DNA of 64,000 nt, taken from assembly GCF_001975665.1 (NCBI RefSeq), contig NZ_CP019419.1, forward strand, positions 3,207,501 through 3,271,500. Direction: 5' to 3'. The notes below the pieces were generated by a model. The model had not been told where the DNA came from. It saw only the letters and a list, made by a program, of their open reading frames with translations, and ran no database searches. The stretch is from Polaribacter reichenbachii (GTDB lineage: Bacteria > Bacteroidota > Bacteroidia > Flavobacteriales > Flavobacteriaceae). A program made the position numbers and the translations under genes. This document shows, piece by piece, positions 8,556 through 17,840 of this stretch (position 1 is the stretch's first letter; every line of letters begins with the position of its first letter).

Positions 8556-9001
8556 TTAAATTTCTTTTTTATGCCCAATAAAATGTTCTATTGTTTTATA
8601 AATACCTAATAAGTTTTCCGCAAACCAATCAAACATATTTATAGACATAATTGCTTGTCCAAATCGGGTAACTCTGTAAATGTAACCTGGTATGGTAACC
8701 ATCCGTTTATTTTTCTCTATAGATTTTACAATTGTTAGTGCAGCAACTTCTGGTTTTAGAATAGGAATTTTAGATTTTACCCCATCAAACATACCTGTAT
8801 TTATATAATAAATAGAAACATCAGCATTAAAGGCTATAATTGTTTCTTAACTAGAAATTTCTGAAACTGTTTCTTTTATTTTTTGCTCATTTATATCCCA
8901 AATAACTACACTTACGACTCTTACTAACAATTAAACAAGACATAATTTTACCTATTTGATAAACACCAACAGTTATTAGAACTCTTTTTTTTTAATTGCA
9001 T
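8556..9001 (-). pseudogene. Remnant of a short-chain dehydrogenase/reductase gene
   Basis: The 78 codons at 8556-8792 give only the C-terminal end of an SDR (MFDGVKSKIPIL...), and the coding similarity goes on upstream with YYINTG directly before it. Further upstream, in other frames, are the second Rossmann strand (VVIWDINEQKIKETVSEI, about 8850-8920) and a decayed first strand (VLITVGVYQIG, about 8950-8985) starting from an ATG at 9001. I can see one extra A in a poly-A run after the start, a second frame change between the two strands, a stop near 8848, and loss of the middle part with the catalytic YxxxK. About 146 codons remain of the usual 260-280. Not expected to be functional. Confidence 0.75.
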
Positions 9002-9187
9002 AATCTTTTTTAAAACTTAAATTTAATTAACCTTAAATTAATGTAAAACCTACACCAATAAAGGCTAAGTTAAACCTAATTAATCAAAATACTAAAAAAA
9101 ACAGCCTAATTAAAGCTAGATTGTTCCCCTTTAAATTTTGTTTTAATGGCTAATTTTATCAATGATAAACTTTTTTTAAATCTTATA

Positions 9188-12100
9188 ATGAAAAAAACAT
9201 CAATTAAATATCTAGTAGGATCAATCTTATTTGTAATTCTATTTTCTAGTCTTTTTTTTACTGAAAAACTATTATGGTCTGATAATTCTTTTGAAATAGA
9301 AAAAGAAAACGAAGAACACGACCCAGATGAACATCCAGAAGGAAGTATTTCTATTGAAGAAAAATTGATTAATAATAAACATGCTAAATTAGCTAGTTTA
9401 AAAGGAAATTTAAAAAAGAACGCATCAACAAATTCTAGTTATGCAGATGGTTTAATTAATGGAAATTGGTCTGAAGTTAAATTTACCACTAGCCAAAATA
9501 GTATTTATACAAGTTACGGTTATAGGGTAGATGGTTCTGTTTATGATAAAGGAAATGATATAATTTATGTTATTTCTTATGCAGGTCATTTATTTCGTGT
9601 AGATAGAGACGAGGCAAACCCTTCAAATACTCAATGGACATTATTAGATAATAAAAACAACTATAATGATGATGCAGATGATATGTATTTATATGGTATA
9701 AACTTACCAGATGGATCTTTTAGAATGATAAGATCTAGAGACAATAGTTTATTAGAATATAGTGATGATGAAGGGAGAAGTTGGAATAATGCCAATGTGC
9801 GTTATCATTGGTCTTGTCAAGATGTAGGTGTAGCAAAAACTTCTAGTGGTTTAGACAGAATTGCAACTTTTGCTTCTATAAATACAAGTACTAGAAAGCC
9901 ATATTTTTCTACAGACGGAATTACATATACAGCATCTACTTTATCTTTTCCCAGAAACCAATATACAGGTCATATAGTAAAACCACTAAAATCTAAAGAT
10001 ATTTATTTGTTTATGCGTAATAGCTCTACAAAAAAGATGTCTATATATAAACTTGGTCCAGATGATGCCGATTATCAATTAGTACATTCACCAGATTTTG
10101 TTTTTGCTAATTTTGGAAATGTAATGGCTACAGAAATAGATGGAGTTACTCATTTTACAATAGCAGGAAATAAGCATGTGTATTATTCTTCTGATAGTGG
10201 AGAAAACTGGGTAACTAAAACAACAAATAGTGGTAACAATGCTATGAGAACTATGCATCCATCTCAACCAAATATTTTATTTTCTGGAGATACAGATTTA
10301 CGTATGTCTAAAAACTTTGGTGTTTCTCATGAAGGTTTTTCTAATAGACAAGGTTGGGATATTCAACATCAAAGAATGTATGAAAAAACAGATGGAACTG
10401 TTTTTCATCTTATTGGAAATGATTTTGGAGCCTTTATGTCTTATACGCCAGAAGATAAATATACATACATTCAATTAAATAATTCTGCGCCAACACAAAT
10501 GGCTTATGATGCTGCACATAGTGAAAATTATAACAAATCTTTTACAGCATTACAAGATAGAGGTGCAAGAAGTTTTCCTTTAAACTCTACAAGTACAGGT
10601 TCTGGAGAAATTAGATCTACAGATGCTTTTCGTGTAACTGTTTCAAATGAAGGAGCTTCAGTATGGGCGTGGATTTATTTTGGAACTCTTTACCATCAAG
10701 ATTTTGCTGTACCAGGAGGAATAAAAACAGATTTAAATTTTACTGGTAGCTGGTGGGCTTCGCCATTAATATCGTCTTTACAAAAAGGAGAAGATGCAGT
10801 TTATGTTGCTGCTGGAGAAAAAATTAGAAAATTTACTTACAACTCTAATTCAAATAAAATAATTCAAACTGAACATAGTTATGATTTTGGAGCAAAAACA
10901 GGTAATAAAGTATCTGGTTTAGGTTTTTCTACATTAAATCGAAATAAATGGTATGTTTCTACAGAAGATGGGCAGTTTTTATATTCTAATGATAACGGAC
11001 AATCTTTTGAGATTTCTGATAATTTAAAGGAGTACGCACCAAAAGCTAATACAACCGGTTGGGGTAATTGGACAAAAAACCAACAAGTAATTAGAGCTTC
11101 TAAATTAGATGAAAATACGGTTTACTTTGCAGGTGTTGGTAATAGATTTTATATTAGTAAAGACGGTGGAAATAGGTTTGAAAATTATACAACTGGTTTA
11201 AATGTTTTTCAAATTAGAGATTTTGCACTATCATCAGATGAAAAATTTATTTTTGCAGCAGCAGGTAAATCTGGACCTTGGGTATTTTCTGTAGAAAAAA
11301 ACAGATGGTATTCTATGGTAGATGCTTCTGTACCAACTGTAGATTATACACATGTACAATATTTAGAAAAAACAAACACAATTGTATTTTCAACGTATGG
11401 TTCTGGTGTTTTAAAATTTAAATTAGATACTCCAGAAGATGCAATTTTAGCACCAACCGATTTAAAAGTTACTAGTAATAATGGAGAGGTTCAAATAACT
11501 TGGGTAGATAACTCTACAAATGAAACTAACTTTATTCTAGAAAGATCTATCAATAATGAGTTTGTAGAATTAGCTAGTTTAGTTAGTAATTCTGTTTCCT
11601 TTACAGATTATAACCTACCAAATAATACACTAGCTATATATAGAGTTAAAGCAATAGATACTAACAACGAATCTAAATACTCTAACTATGCTATGGCAAA
11701 ATATGATGCTAATGCAGAGTTGAAAAAAGATTGGGAGCTTGTTTCTGTAACAAGTGATGAAAGTGTTAAAAACGGTAGTGCAAAAAATGCTTGGGATTCT
11801 GATATTAGTACTATGTGGCATACCCAATGGTTTAATATAACTCCATTAAAAGCTTACCCTCATGAATTAGTAATAGATATGAATAATACTGCTAGTTTTA
11901 AAGGTTTTAGTTATTTGCCAAGACAAGATGGTAATCAAAACGGAAGAATAAAAGATTATGAATTCTATGTATCTTCTGATAATGTTAATTGGAGTTTAGC
12001 AGCAAAAGGAACTTGGGAAAATACTCAAGATAGAAAAGATGTAATTTTTTCTGAAGAAGTAATTGCCAGATATATAAAACTTGTTGGTTTATCTGAAGTA

Positions 12101-12709
12101 AATGGTAAATCTCATGGAACTTGTGCAGAATTATCAATTTTTAAAGAAATACCTGCGCCAGCTTCACCTCATATTATACAAGGTGCAAGAATTTCAGATA
12201 CACAAATTAATTTAAAATGGTTAGATTTATCTAATAATGAAAACGGTTTTAAAATTGAAGAGTATGTAAATGAAGAATTTGTAGAAGTAGCAAGTGCTTC
12301 TAAAAACGCTACAAGTTTAACATTTTCTAATACAGATAAAAGCACTTGGCATAGATATAGAATAACTGCTTATAATGACATTGGTTCAAATTATTCTGCA
12401 ACTTTTGATATTAGAGGTGAAGGAGAAAACACTTTAGGTTTAGATGAAAACAAAAATATAGTTACAGATAATATTATAAATGTATATCCTAACCCATTTA
12501 AAAATCAAATTAAATTTAAGATATCTAATAACTCCAATAATTTTACAGATTGGATGATATATGATTCTATTGGTTCTTTAGTAAAAAAAGGAAAAGTTAA
12601 TGAGTTTGAAAAAAATGGTATATCTACAATTAATTTTAGTTCAGGTATCTACTTTATTAAATTTAAAGGGAATATTAAAAATATAACTAAAAAAATTATT
12701 AAAAGATAA
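9188..12709 (+). CDS. Large secreted beta-propeller protein with T9SS sorting tail
   Basis: A 1173-residue exported protein. ATG 9188 (MKKTSIKYLVGSILFVIL) gives a proper signal/anchor; an ATG 42 nt upstream is less likely. Residues about 80-740 hold repeated Asp-box motifs (DEGRSW, DSGENW, DNGQSF, DGGNRF) typical of sortilin/sialidase/GH74-type propellers. Then follow fibronectin III (about 754-838), an F5/8C-discoidin-like carbohydrate-binding module (about 845-988, with AWDSDISTMWHT), a second fibronectin III (about 990-1078), and a Por secretion tail (VYPNPF near 1100, ending in KKIIKR). Likely a polysaccharide-binding or degrading surface protein; the catalytic activity cannot be told. 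A SUS locus is not next to it. Confidence 0.85.
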   Translation: MKKTSIKYLVGSILFVILFSSLFFTEKLLWSDNSFEIEKENEEHDPDEHPEGSISIEEKLINNKHAKLASLKGNLKKNASTNSSYADGLINGNWSEVKFTTSQNSIYTSYGYRVDGSVYDKGNDIIYVISYAGHLFRVDRDEANPSNTQWTLLDNKNNYNDDADDMYLYGINLPDGSFRMIRSRDNSLLEYSDDEGRSWNNANVRYHWSCQDVGVAKTSSGLDRIATFASINTSTRKPYFSTDGITYTASTLSFPRNQYTGHIVKPLKSKDIYLFMRNSSTKKMSIYKLGPDDADYQLVHSPDFVFANFGNVMATEIDGVTHFTIAGNKHVYYSSDSGENWVTKTTNSGNNAMRTMHPSQPNILFSGDTDLRMSKNFGVSHEGFSNRQGWDIQHQRMYEKTDGTVFHLIGNDFGAFMSYTPEDKYTYIQLNNSAPTQMAYDAAHSENYNKSFTALQDRGARSFPLNSTSTGSGEIRSTDAFRVTVSNEGASVWAWIYFGTLYHQDFAVPGGIKTDLNFTGSWWASPLISSLQKGEDAVYVAAGEKIRKFTYNSNSNKIIQTEHSYDFGAKTGNKVSGLGFSTLNRNKWYVSTEDGQFLYSNDNGQSFEISDNLKEYAPKANTTGWGNWTKNQQVIRASKLDENTVYFAGVGNRFYISKDGGNRFENYTTGLNVFQIRDFALSSDEKFIFAAAGKSGPWVFSVEKNRWYSMVDASVPTVDYTHVQYLEKTNTIVFSTYGSGVLKFKLDTPEDAILAPTDLKVTSNNGEVQITWVDNSTNETNFILERSINNEFVELASLVSNSVSFTDYNLPNNTLAIYRVKAIDTNNESKYSNYAMAKYDANAELKKDWELVSVTSDESVKNGSAKNAWDSDISTMWHTQWFNITPLKAYPHELVIDMNNTASFKGFSYLPRQDGNQNGRIKDYEFYVSSDNVNWSLAAKGTWENTQDRKDVIFSEEVIARYIKLVGLSEVNGKSHGTCAELSIFKEIPAPASPHIIQGARISDTQINLKWLDLSNNENGFKIEEYVNEEFVEVASASKNATSLTFSNTDKSTWHRYRITAYNDIGSNYSATFDIRGEGENTLGLDENKNIVTDNIINVYPNPFKNQIKFKISNNSNNFTDWMIYDSIGSLVKKGKVNEFEKNGISTINFSSGIYFIKFKGNIKNITKKIIKR

Positions 12710-12870
12710 GAATATAAATAATGTAATTAATTTATAAGATTGTTAAGATCTTAATTTATTGTATTTATTTCAAAGTCAATAAAAATTGAAATAGTATTGT
12801 TTTTTAATTAGTTAAAGAATCTCTCTTGCATTAAAAAACTAACCAAACTGCTATTATATTTAACTAAATT

Positions 12871-12903
12871 AAAAGACCTCACGCTATGTGAGGTCTTTTT
12901 TTA
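12871..12903. terminator. Bidirectional terminator between T9SS protein and fahA
   Basis: A 12-bp perfect stem AAAAGACCTCAC / GTGAGGTCTTTT with a 5-nt loop, flanked by A and T runs, between convergent genes. Confidence 0.82.
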
Positions 12904-12923
12904 ATATATATAATTTTGTTAAA

Positions 12924-14201
12924 TTATTTGGCTGGTAAAATTTTACCAACACATTCACCAAAACCAATACGTACTTTATCATTTTTACAATGAGCACGCA
13001 TAATTACAGTATCGTTATCGTTTATAAATTTACGTTCCGTTCCGTCTTTTAATTTTATAGGATTTTCTCCTTTCCAAGTTAATTCTAACATAGAACCATA
13101 ACTATCTTTTGTTGGACCAGAAATTGTTCCAGAACCCATCATATCTCCAGCTTCAACTGGGCAACCATTTACGGTATGATGTGCCAATTGTTGTGCCATT
13201 GTCCAGTACATATATTTAAAATTAGAATTAGAAACAACAGTTTCTTCTCCGTTTTCTGGCTGAATACCTACTTGTAAATGAATATCGTAACTTCCTTTAC
13301 CTTCTTGTTTTAAGTAAGAAAGTGGTTCGTGAACTTGTTTTGGGTTGTCAACTCTAAATGGTTCTAAAGCATCTAAAGTAACAATCCAAGGAGAAATGGT
13401 TGATGCAAAACTTTTTCCTAAAAAAGGTCCTAAAGGCACGTATTCCCAAGCTTGAATGTCTCTTGCAGACCAATCATTAAATTGTACCAAACCAAAAATA
13501 TATTCTTCAGCTTCTTTAATCGGAATTCTATCACCCAAAACATTAGCATCAGTAGTAATAAAAGCCATTTCTAATTCAAAATCTATTAATTTACTTGGCC
13601 CAAAACCAGGAGTATTGCTACCTTCTACAGGTTTTGTTTGTCCATAAGGTCTTCTAATTGGTGTTCCAGAAGGTATTATAGAAGAGCTTCTTCCATGATA
13701 ACCAATTGGTATGTGCAACCAATTTGGTAACAATGCATTTTCTGGATCTCTAAATAAAGAACCTACATTTGTTGCGTGTTCTTTACTAGCGTAAAAATCT
13801 GTATAATCGCCAACTGCAACAGGTAAAAGCATTTCTACTTCATCCATTCTAAAAATAATTTTGTCTTTATGATCTGGGTTGTCTCTTAAACTACCGTTAG
13901 TAACATCAAAAACTTCTGCAATTCTATTGCGTACTAGTCTCCATGTTTTGCGACCATCAGCAATAAAATCATTTAAATTATCTTGTAAAAAAATATCGTC
14001 TGTTAACGGAATACCTTTAAAGTAACCTAATTGATGAAAAGCTCCTAAATCTATAGCAAAATCGCCAATTCTACTACCAATCGTTATAATATCATCTCTA
14101 GTAATAAAAACACCAAAAGGAATATTTTGAATCGGAAAATCTGATTGTTCTTTTACTTTTAACCAAGATTTTCTTTTCGGATTATTTGCAGTTATGATCA
14201 T
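12924..14201 (-). CDS. fahA: Fumarylacetoacetase
   Basis: A 425-residue fumarylacetoacetate hydrolase, the last step of tyrosine/homogentisate breakdown (giving fumarate and acetoacetate). An N-terminal SH3-like domain (about 1-120) is followed by the FAH domain with the metal and substrate region PIGYHGRSSS, the acidic metal ligands in FELEMAFI, and FNDWSARDIQAWEY. Length equals that of mammalian and bacterial FAH. No other tyrosine catabolic gene is in the window. It stands alone, divergent from glyA. Confidence 0.93.
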   Translation of the reverse strand: MIITANNPKRKSWLKVKEQSDFPIQNIPFGVFITRDDIITIGSRIGDFAIDLGAFHQLGYFKGIPLTDDIFLQDNLNDFIADGRKTWRLVRNRIAEVFDVTNGSLRDNPDHKDKIIFRMDEVEMLLPVAVGDYTDFYASKEHATNVGSLFRDPENALLPNWLHIPIGYHGRSSSIIPSGTPIRRPYGQTKPVEGSNTPGFGPSKLIDFELEMAFITTDANVLGDRIPIKEAEEYIFGLVQFNDWSARDIQAWEYVPLGPFLGKSFASTISPWIVTLDALEPFRVDNPKQVHEPLSYLKQEGKGSYDIHLQVGIQPENGEETVVSNSNFKYMYWTMAQQLAHHTVNGCPVEAGDMMGSGTISGPTKDSYGSMLELTWKGENPIKLKDGTERKFINDNDTVIMRAHCKNDKVRIGFGECVGKILPAK

Positions 14202-14365
14202 TGTACTTATTTTATTTTTATCAAACCTACATAATTTTTTATCATTTTAAAACAAATATTGAATGAAAAATATAATTTTAAGAATAGTTTAATGGCTATT
14301 CCTTAATTATTAATAAGTTGTTAAAAACATCGAAAAAATTGCTTCAAAAACAATTCGATTTTAAT

Positions 14366-14373
14366 TATTTTTG
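14366..14373 (+). promoter_or_regulatory. Putative -7 element of glyA
   Basis: TATTTTTG matches TAnnTTTG 25 nt before the glyA ATG. The nearest upstream TTG (14339-14341) is 24 nt away, longer than usual, so the -33 element is doubtful. Confidence 0.4.
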
Positions 14374-14397
14374 TGAAATTAATTAATATAAGCAACA

Positions 14398-15672
14398 ATG
14401 CAAATAGACAATCAAATTTTTGACCTTATTCAGGAAGAAAAAGAAAGACAATTAAATGGTTTGGAGTTAATAGCTTCAGAAAACTTTGTGAGCGATCAAG
14501 TAATGTTGGCACAGGGCTCTATTTTAACGAATAAATATGCTGAAGGATATCCTGGAAAAAGATATTATGGAGGTTGTGAAATTGTAGATATTGTTGAACA
14601 AATTGCCATAGATAGAGCTAAAGAATTATTTGGTGCTGAGTATGTAAATGTACAACCACACTCTGGTTCTCAAGCAAATACTGCTGTTTTTGCAGCTTGC
14701 TTAAAACCTGGTGATAAAATTTTAGGTTTCGATTTATCTCATGGAGGGCATTTAACACACGGTTCTCCAGTAAATTTTTCTGGTAAATTATATGAAACTT
14801 CTTTTTACGGTGTAGAAAAAGAAACAGGTGTTTTAAATTATGATAAAATTCAAGAAACTGCAACTGCTGAATTACCAAATTTAATTATTGCTGGTGCTTC
14901 TGCGTATTCTAGAGACATCGATTTTAAACGTTTTAGAGAAATTGCAGATTCTGTTGGCGCTATTTTAATGGCAGATATTTCTCATCCTGCAGGTTTAATT
15001 GCAAAAGGAATTTTAAATGATCCATTACCTCATTGTCATATTGTAACAACTACTACTCATAAAACTTTAAGAGGGCCAAGAGGAGGGATGATTATGATTG
15101 GTAAAGATTTTGAAAATCCGTTTGGAGAAACTTTAAAATCTGGGAAACCTAAAAAAATGTCTACCTTAATAAATTCTGCTGTTTTTCCTGGAAATCAAGG
15201 AGGACCATTAGAGCACGTTATTGCTGCTAAAGCAATTGCTTTTGGTGAGGCTTTAACTGATGAGTTTTTAGAATATCAAATTCAGGTAAAAGAAAATGCA
15301 GCTGCAATGGCTAAGGAATTTGTTGCTAAAGGATATAATTTAATTTCTGGAGGTACAGACAATCACTGTATGTTAATTGATTTACGTAACAAAGATATTT
15401 CTGGTAAAGATGCGGAAATTGCTTTAGGTAAAGCAGATATTACAGTAAACAAAAATATGGTTCCTTTTGATGATAAAAGTCCGTTTGTAACTTCTGGAAT
15501 TCGTGTTGGTACTGCAGCTATTACTACTCGTGGTTTAAAAACTGAAGATATGCAAACTGTAGTAGATTTTATTGATGAAGCCATACAAAATGCAGACAAT
15601 GATGAGGCTTTACATGAAATCGGAGAACGTGTTGCTGATATGATGAGTGCAAGACGTTTATTTGTGATGTAA
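14398..15672 (+). CDS. glyA: Serine hydroxymethyltransferase
   Basis: A 424-residue fold-I PLP enzyme interconverting serine and glycine with tetrahydrofolate. The PLP lysine is in [14 protein letters not shown] (about 222-235), and [14 protein letters not shown] and SAYSRDIDF are the other cofactor segments. Full length and collinear with bacterial GlyA. Own promoter and terminator. Confidence 0.97.
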   Translation: MQIDNQIFDLIQEEKERQLNGLELIASENFVSDQVMLAQGSILTNKYAEGYPGKRYYGGCEIVDIVEQIAIDRAKELFGAEYVNVQPHSGSQANTAVFAACLKPGDKILGFDLSHGGHLTHGSPVNFSGKLYETSFYGVEKETGVLNYDKIQETATAELPNLIIAGASAYSRDIDFKRFREIADSVGAILMADISHPAGLIAKGILNDPLPHCHIVTTTTHKTLRGPRGGMIMIGKDFENPFGETLKSGKPKKMSTLINSAVFPGNQGGPLEHVIAAKAIAFGEALTDEFLEYQIQVKENAAAMAKEFVAKGYNLISGGTDNHCMLIDLRNKDISGKDAEIALGKADITVNKNMVPFDDKSPFVTSGIRVGTAAITTRGLKTEDMQTVVDFIDEAIQNADNDEALHEIGERVADMMSARRLFVM

Positions 15673-15690
15673 TAACACGCTTTTTAAAAT

Positions 15691-15729
15691 AAAAAAAAAG
15701 CATCAAGGTTCATCTTGATGCTTTTTTTA
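15691..15729 (+). terminator. Rho-independent terminator of glyA
   Basis: Stem AGCATCAAG / CTTGATGCT extended by A/T pairs, 6-nt loop, T run. Confidence 0.85.
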
Positions 15730-15756
15730 TATCTTTCAACCAGAAAAAAATAATTT

Positions 15757-17001
15757 ATGGATACTTATTTTATTGCAACAGTTTTAGTTTTTCTTTCTGC
15801 CATTTTTGGTTATGTAAACGTACGTTTATTAAAAATGCCAAACACAATTGGTTTAATGATTATGACAATCGTTTTTACTTTAATTGTTTTAATGATAAGT
15901 TATTTTGATCCTACTTTATTAAACATAGAAAAATCAATTATTTCTAGTATTGATTTTAAAACGGTTTTATTAGACGAAATGCTAAGTTTTTTGTTGTTTG
16001 CAGGTGCTTTACATACCAATTTTGAGCAATTAAAAATTCAACGTTGGCCAATTTTACTGTTTTCTACTTTAGGAGTTTTAACGTCTACATTTTTAGTAGG
16101 TATTGTTATGTTTTTTATTCTAAAAGCTTTAAGTTTCGATGTTAATTTTATTTATTGTTTATTATTTGGAGCTTTAATTTCGCCTACAGATCCTATTGCT
16201 GTTTTAGGAATTTTAAAACAAGCTGGTGCTCCAAAAAAATTGGAGACTAAAATTGTGGGTGAATCTTTATTTAATGATGGAGTAGGAGTTGTGGTTTTCT
16301 TAACCATTTTTCAGATTGCAAAATCGGGTATAGACAATACTTCAGTGGCAGATGTTGCACAGTTATTTGGGCAAGAAGTAATTGGTGGAATTGTATTGGG
16401 TGGTTTATTAGGATGGATTTCTTATCGTTTAATAAAATCTATAGATGATTATGATATTGAAGTAATTATAACTTTAGCTGCAGTTATGGGAGGTACAGTT
16501 ATTGCGCATAAATTACATTTGTCTGCTCCTTTAGCAATGGTTACTGCTGGTTTAATTGTGGGGAATGATACTGTTAGAGCAAGTTCTATGTCTGAAGTTA
16601 CTGAGAAGTATGTAGATAAATTTTGGGAATTATTAGATATTCTACTAAATGCTATTTTATTTGTTTTAATTGGTATGGAAATGTTGCTTTTAGTTTTTGA
16701 AGGTAAATATATAGTTGCAGGTTTAATTGCAGTTCCTATTGTTTTAATTTGTAGATATATTTCTTTATTTCTGCCAATAAATATCTTTAAAAAGAAGTTA
16801 GATTTTGTGCCAAAAACCAATTTAATTATGACTTGGGGTGGTTTACGTGGTGGAATTTCTATTGCACTAGCCTTAGGATTATCAACAGAAATGCATAGAG
16901 ATTTGTTTTTGGTAATTACGTATATAGTTGTTGTGTTTTCTATAATTGTACAAGGTTTAACTGTTGGTAAATTGGTGAATAGATTTAAATTAAAATCATA
17001 A
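15757..17001 (+). CDS. Cation:proton antiporter (CPA1/NhaP type)
   Basis: A 414-residue inner-membrane protein with about 12 hydrophobic helices. The CPA1 hallmark SPTDPIAVLGI (about 145-156) and VGESLFNDGVGVVVFL (about 166-182) hold the paired acidic residues (ND) for Na+/H+ exchange, and LRGGISIAL is conserved near the end. Likely sodium/proton homeostasis, expected for a marine bacterium. No C-terminal regulatory domain. Confidence 0.9.
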   Translation: MDTYFIATVLVFLSAIFGYVNVRLLKMPNTIGLMIMTIVFTLIVLMISYFDPTLLNIEKSIISSIDFKTVLLDEMLSFLLFAGALHTNFEQLKIQRWPILLFSTLGVLTSTFLVGIVMFFILKALSFDVNFIYCLLFGALISPTDPIAVLGILKQAGAPKKLETKIVGESLFNDGVGVVVFLTIFQIAKSGIDNTSVADVAQLFGQEVIGGIVLGGLLGWISYRLIKSIDDYDIEVIITLAAVMGGTVIAHKLHLSAPLAMVTAGLIVGNDTVRASSMSEVTEKYVDKFWELLDILLNAILFVLIGMEMLLLVFEGKYIVAGLIAVPIVLICRYISLFLPINIFKKKLDFVPKTNLIMTWGGLRGGISIALALGLSTEMHRDLFLVITYIVVVFSIIVQGLTVGKLVNRFKLKS

Positions 17002-17044
17002 AAAAAGTATCAAAGTGTAATACTTTGATACTTATACTTTTTTG
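17001..17044. terminator. Terminator between antiporter and CsbD-like gene
   Basis: A perfect 12-bp stem (AAGTATCAAAGT / ACTTTGATACTT, 5-nt loop) with poly-A before and poly-T after, between convergent genes. Confidence 0.82.
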
Positions 17045-17056
17045 GTTCATTTAAAA

Positions 17057-17242
17057 TTACCAACTCTTAATTTCTTCGGCAATTTCATCTTTGGTTTTTC
17101 CATATTTCTCTTGGATTTCTCCAATTAACTTGTCTTTTTTACCTTCGGCTTCTTTAGATTCATCGTTGGTGATTTTTCCATATTGATCTTTAAATTCACC
17201 TTTAATTTGTTTCCATTTACCTTCGTTTGTGTCCTTGTTCAT
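17057..17242 (-). CDS. CsbD family stress protein
   Basis: A 61-residue, highly charged helical protein with the CsbD pattern GKWKQIKGEFKDQYGKIT followed by GEIQEKYGKTKDE. CsbD proteins in other bacteria are induced by general stress or stationary phase; the biochemical role is unknown. It is the last of three small hydrophilic genes on this strand. Confidence 0.85.
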   Translation of the reverse strand: MNKDTNEGKWKQIKGEFKDQYGKITNDESKEAEGKKDKLIGEIQEKYGKTKDEIAEEIKSW

Positions 17243-17294
17243 AATGTGTGTTTTTTAATTATTATTAATTTAATTTGAGAGAATTGTACGAGTT

Positions 17295-17480
17295 TTAAGT
17301 ATTCTGAATTTTATCAGCAACTCTTTTATTAGATTCATCTGTAGCACTATGTACCTGATTTTCTAATTTTTCTTTATCTTCTCCTTGAAGCCTTTTTTTA
17401 CTACTATCTTTATCTTTATAACCTTTTTTAACGGTTCCTTTTAAAGGATGCAAATGAGGCTCGTGTTTATCTTCTGCCAT
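17295..17480 (-). CDS. Small hydrophilic protein, stress-cluster member
   Basis: 61 residues, rich in Lys, Asp and Glu, without hydrophobic core; starts MAEDKHEPHLHPLKGTVKKG. Not recognised beyond a resemblance in composition to hydrophilin-like stress proteins. It lies between two other small hydrophilic genes and is probably cotranscribed with them. Confidence 0.55.
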   Translation of the reverse strand: MAEDKHEPHLHPLKGTVKKGYKDKDSSKKRLQGEDKEKLENQVHSATDESNKRVADKIQNT

Positions 17481-17511
17481 TTTATCAATTTTTAGGTTAA
17501 TATTTCGATTT

Positions 17512-17748
17512 CTATTTCATCATTTTTGCCAAAATTCTTTTTTGTAAAGTATTATGACCTTCTTGAATTTCATCAATTTTGCCAATGTCTTTACCAATCA
17601 AAACCTCTTTATCTTTATCACCATCAGTGCCTTTTAAAATCTTTGTTTCTTCGGTTTGTATGGTTTGTTCACCAGCTACATTTTCAGTGATTCCTTCAGT
17701 TTCGACGTCTTTATATATCTTAGTTTCTGTATCTTTATTAGTATTCAT
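17512..17748 (-). CDS. Small acidic hypothetical protein, first gene of stress trio
   Basis: 78 residues, rich in Thr, Glu, Lys and Asp, probably disordered (MNTNKDTETKIYKDVETEGI). Not recognised. It is preceded by a -7 type box TACATTTG and heads the group that ends with the CsbD-like gene. Confidence 0.5.
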   Translation of the reverse strand: MNTNKDTETKIYKDVETEGITENVAGEQTIQTEETKILKGTDGDKDKEVLIGKDIGKIDEIQEGHNTLQKRILAKMMK

Positions 17749-17772
17749 AATGTATGTTTAATTGTTACACTA

Positions 17773-17780
17773 CAAATGTA
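17773..17780 (-). promoter_or_regulatory. Putative -7 element of the small stress-gene trio
   Basis: On the minus strand TACATTTG matches TAnnTTTG, 25 nt before the first start codon. No TTG is found at the -33 distance, so an activator or alternative sigma could be needed. Confidence 0.4.
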
Positions 17781-17840
17781 AAGCAGAAATAAAGTTGGGC
17801 TTAACTCGTATAAAGTTAATCTTGACTCAAAAGCAAATGG

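Noticed and set aside
9146..9187. Upstream ATG for the T9SS protein
   Set aside because: It would put 14 polar residues before a proper signal peptide starting at 9188.
16449..16820. 123-codon minus-strand frame
   Set aside because: Antisense shadow of the antiporter gene.
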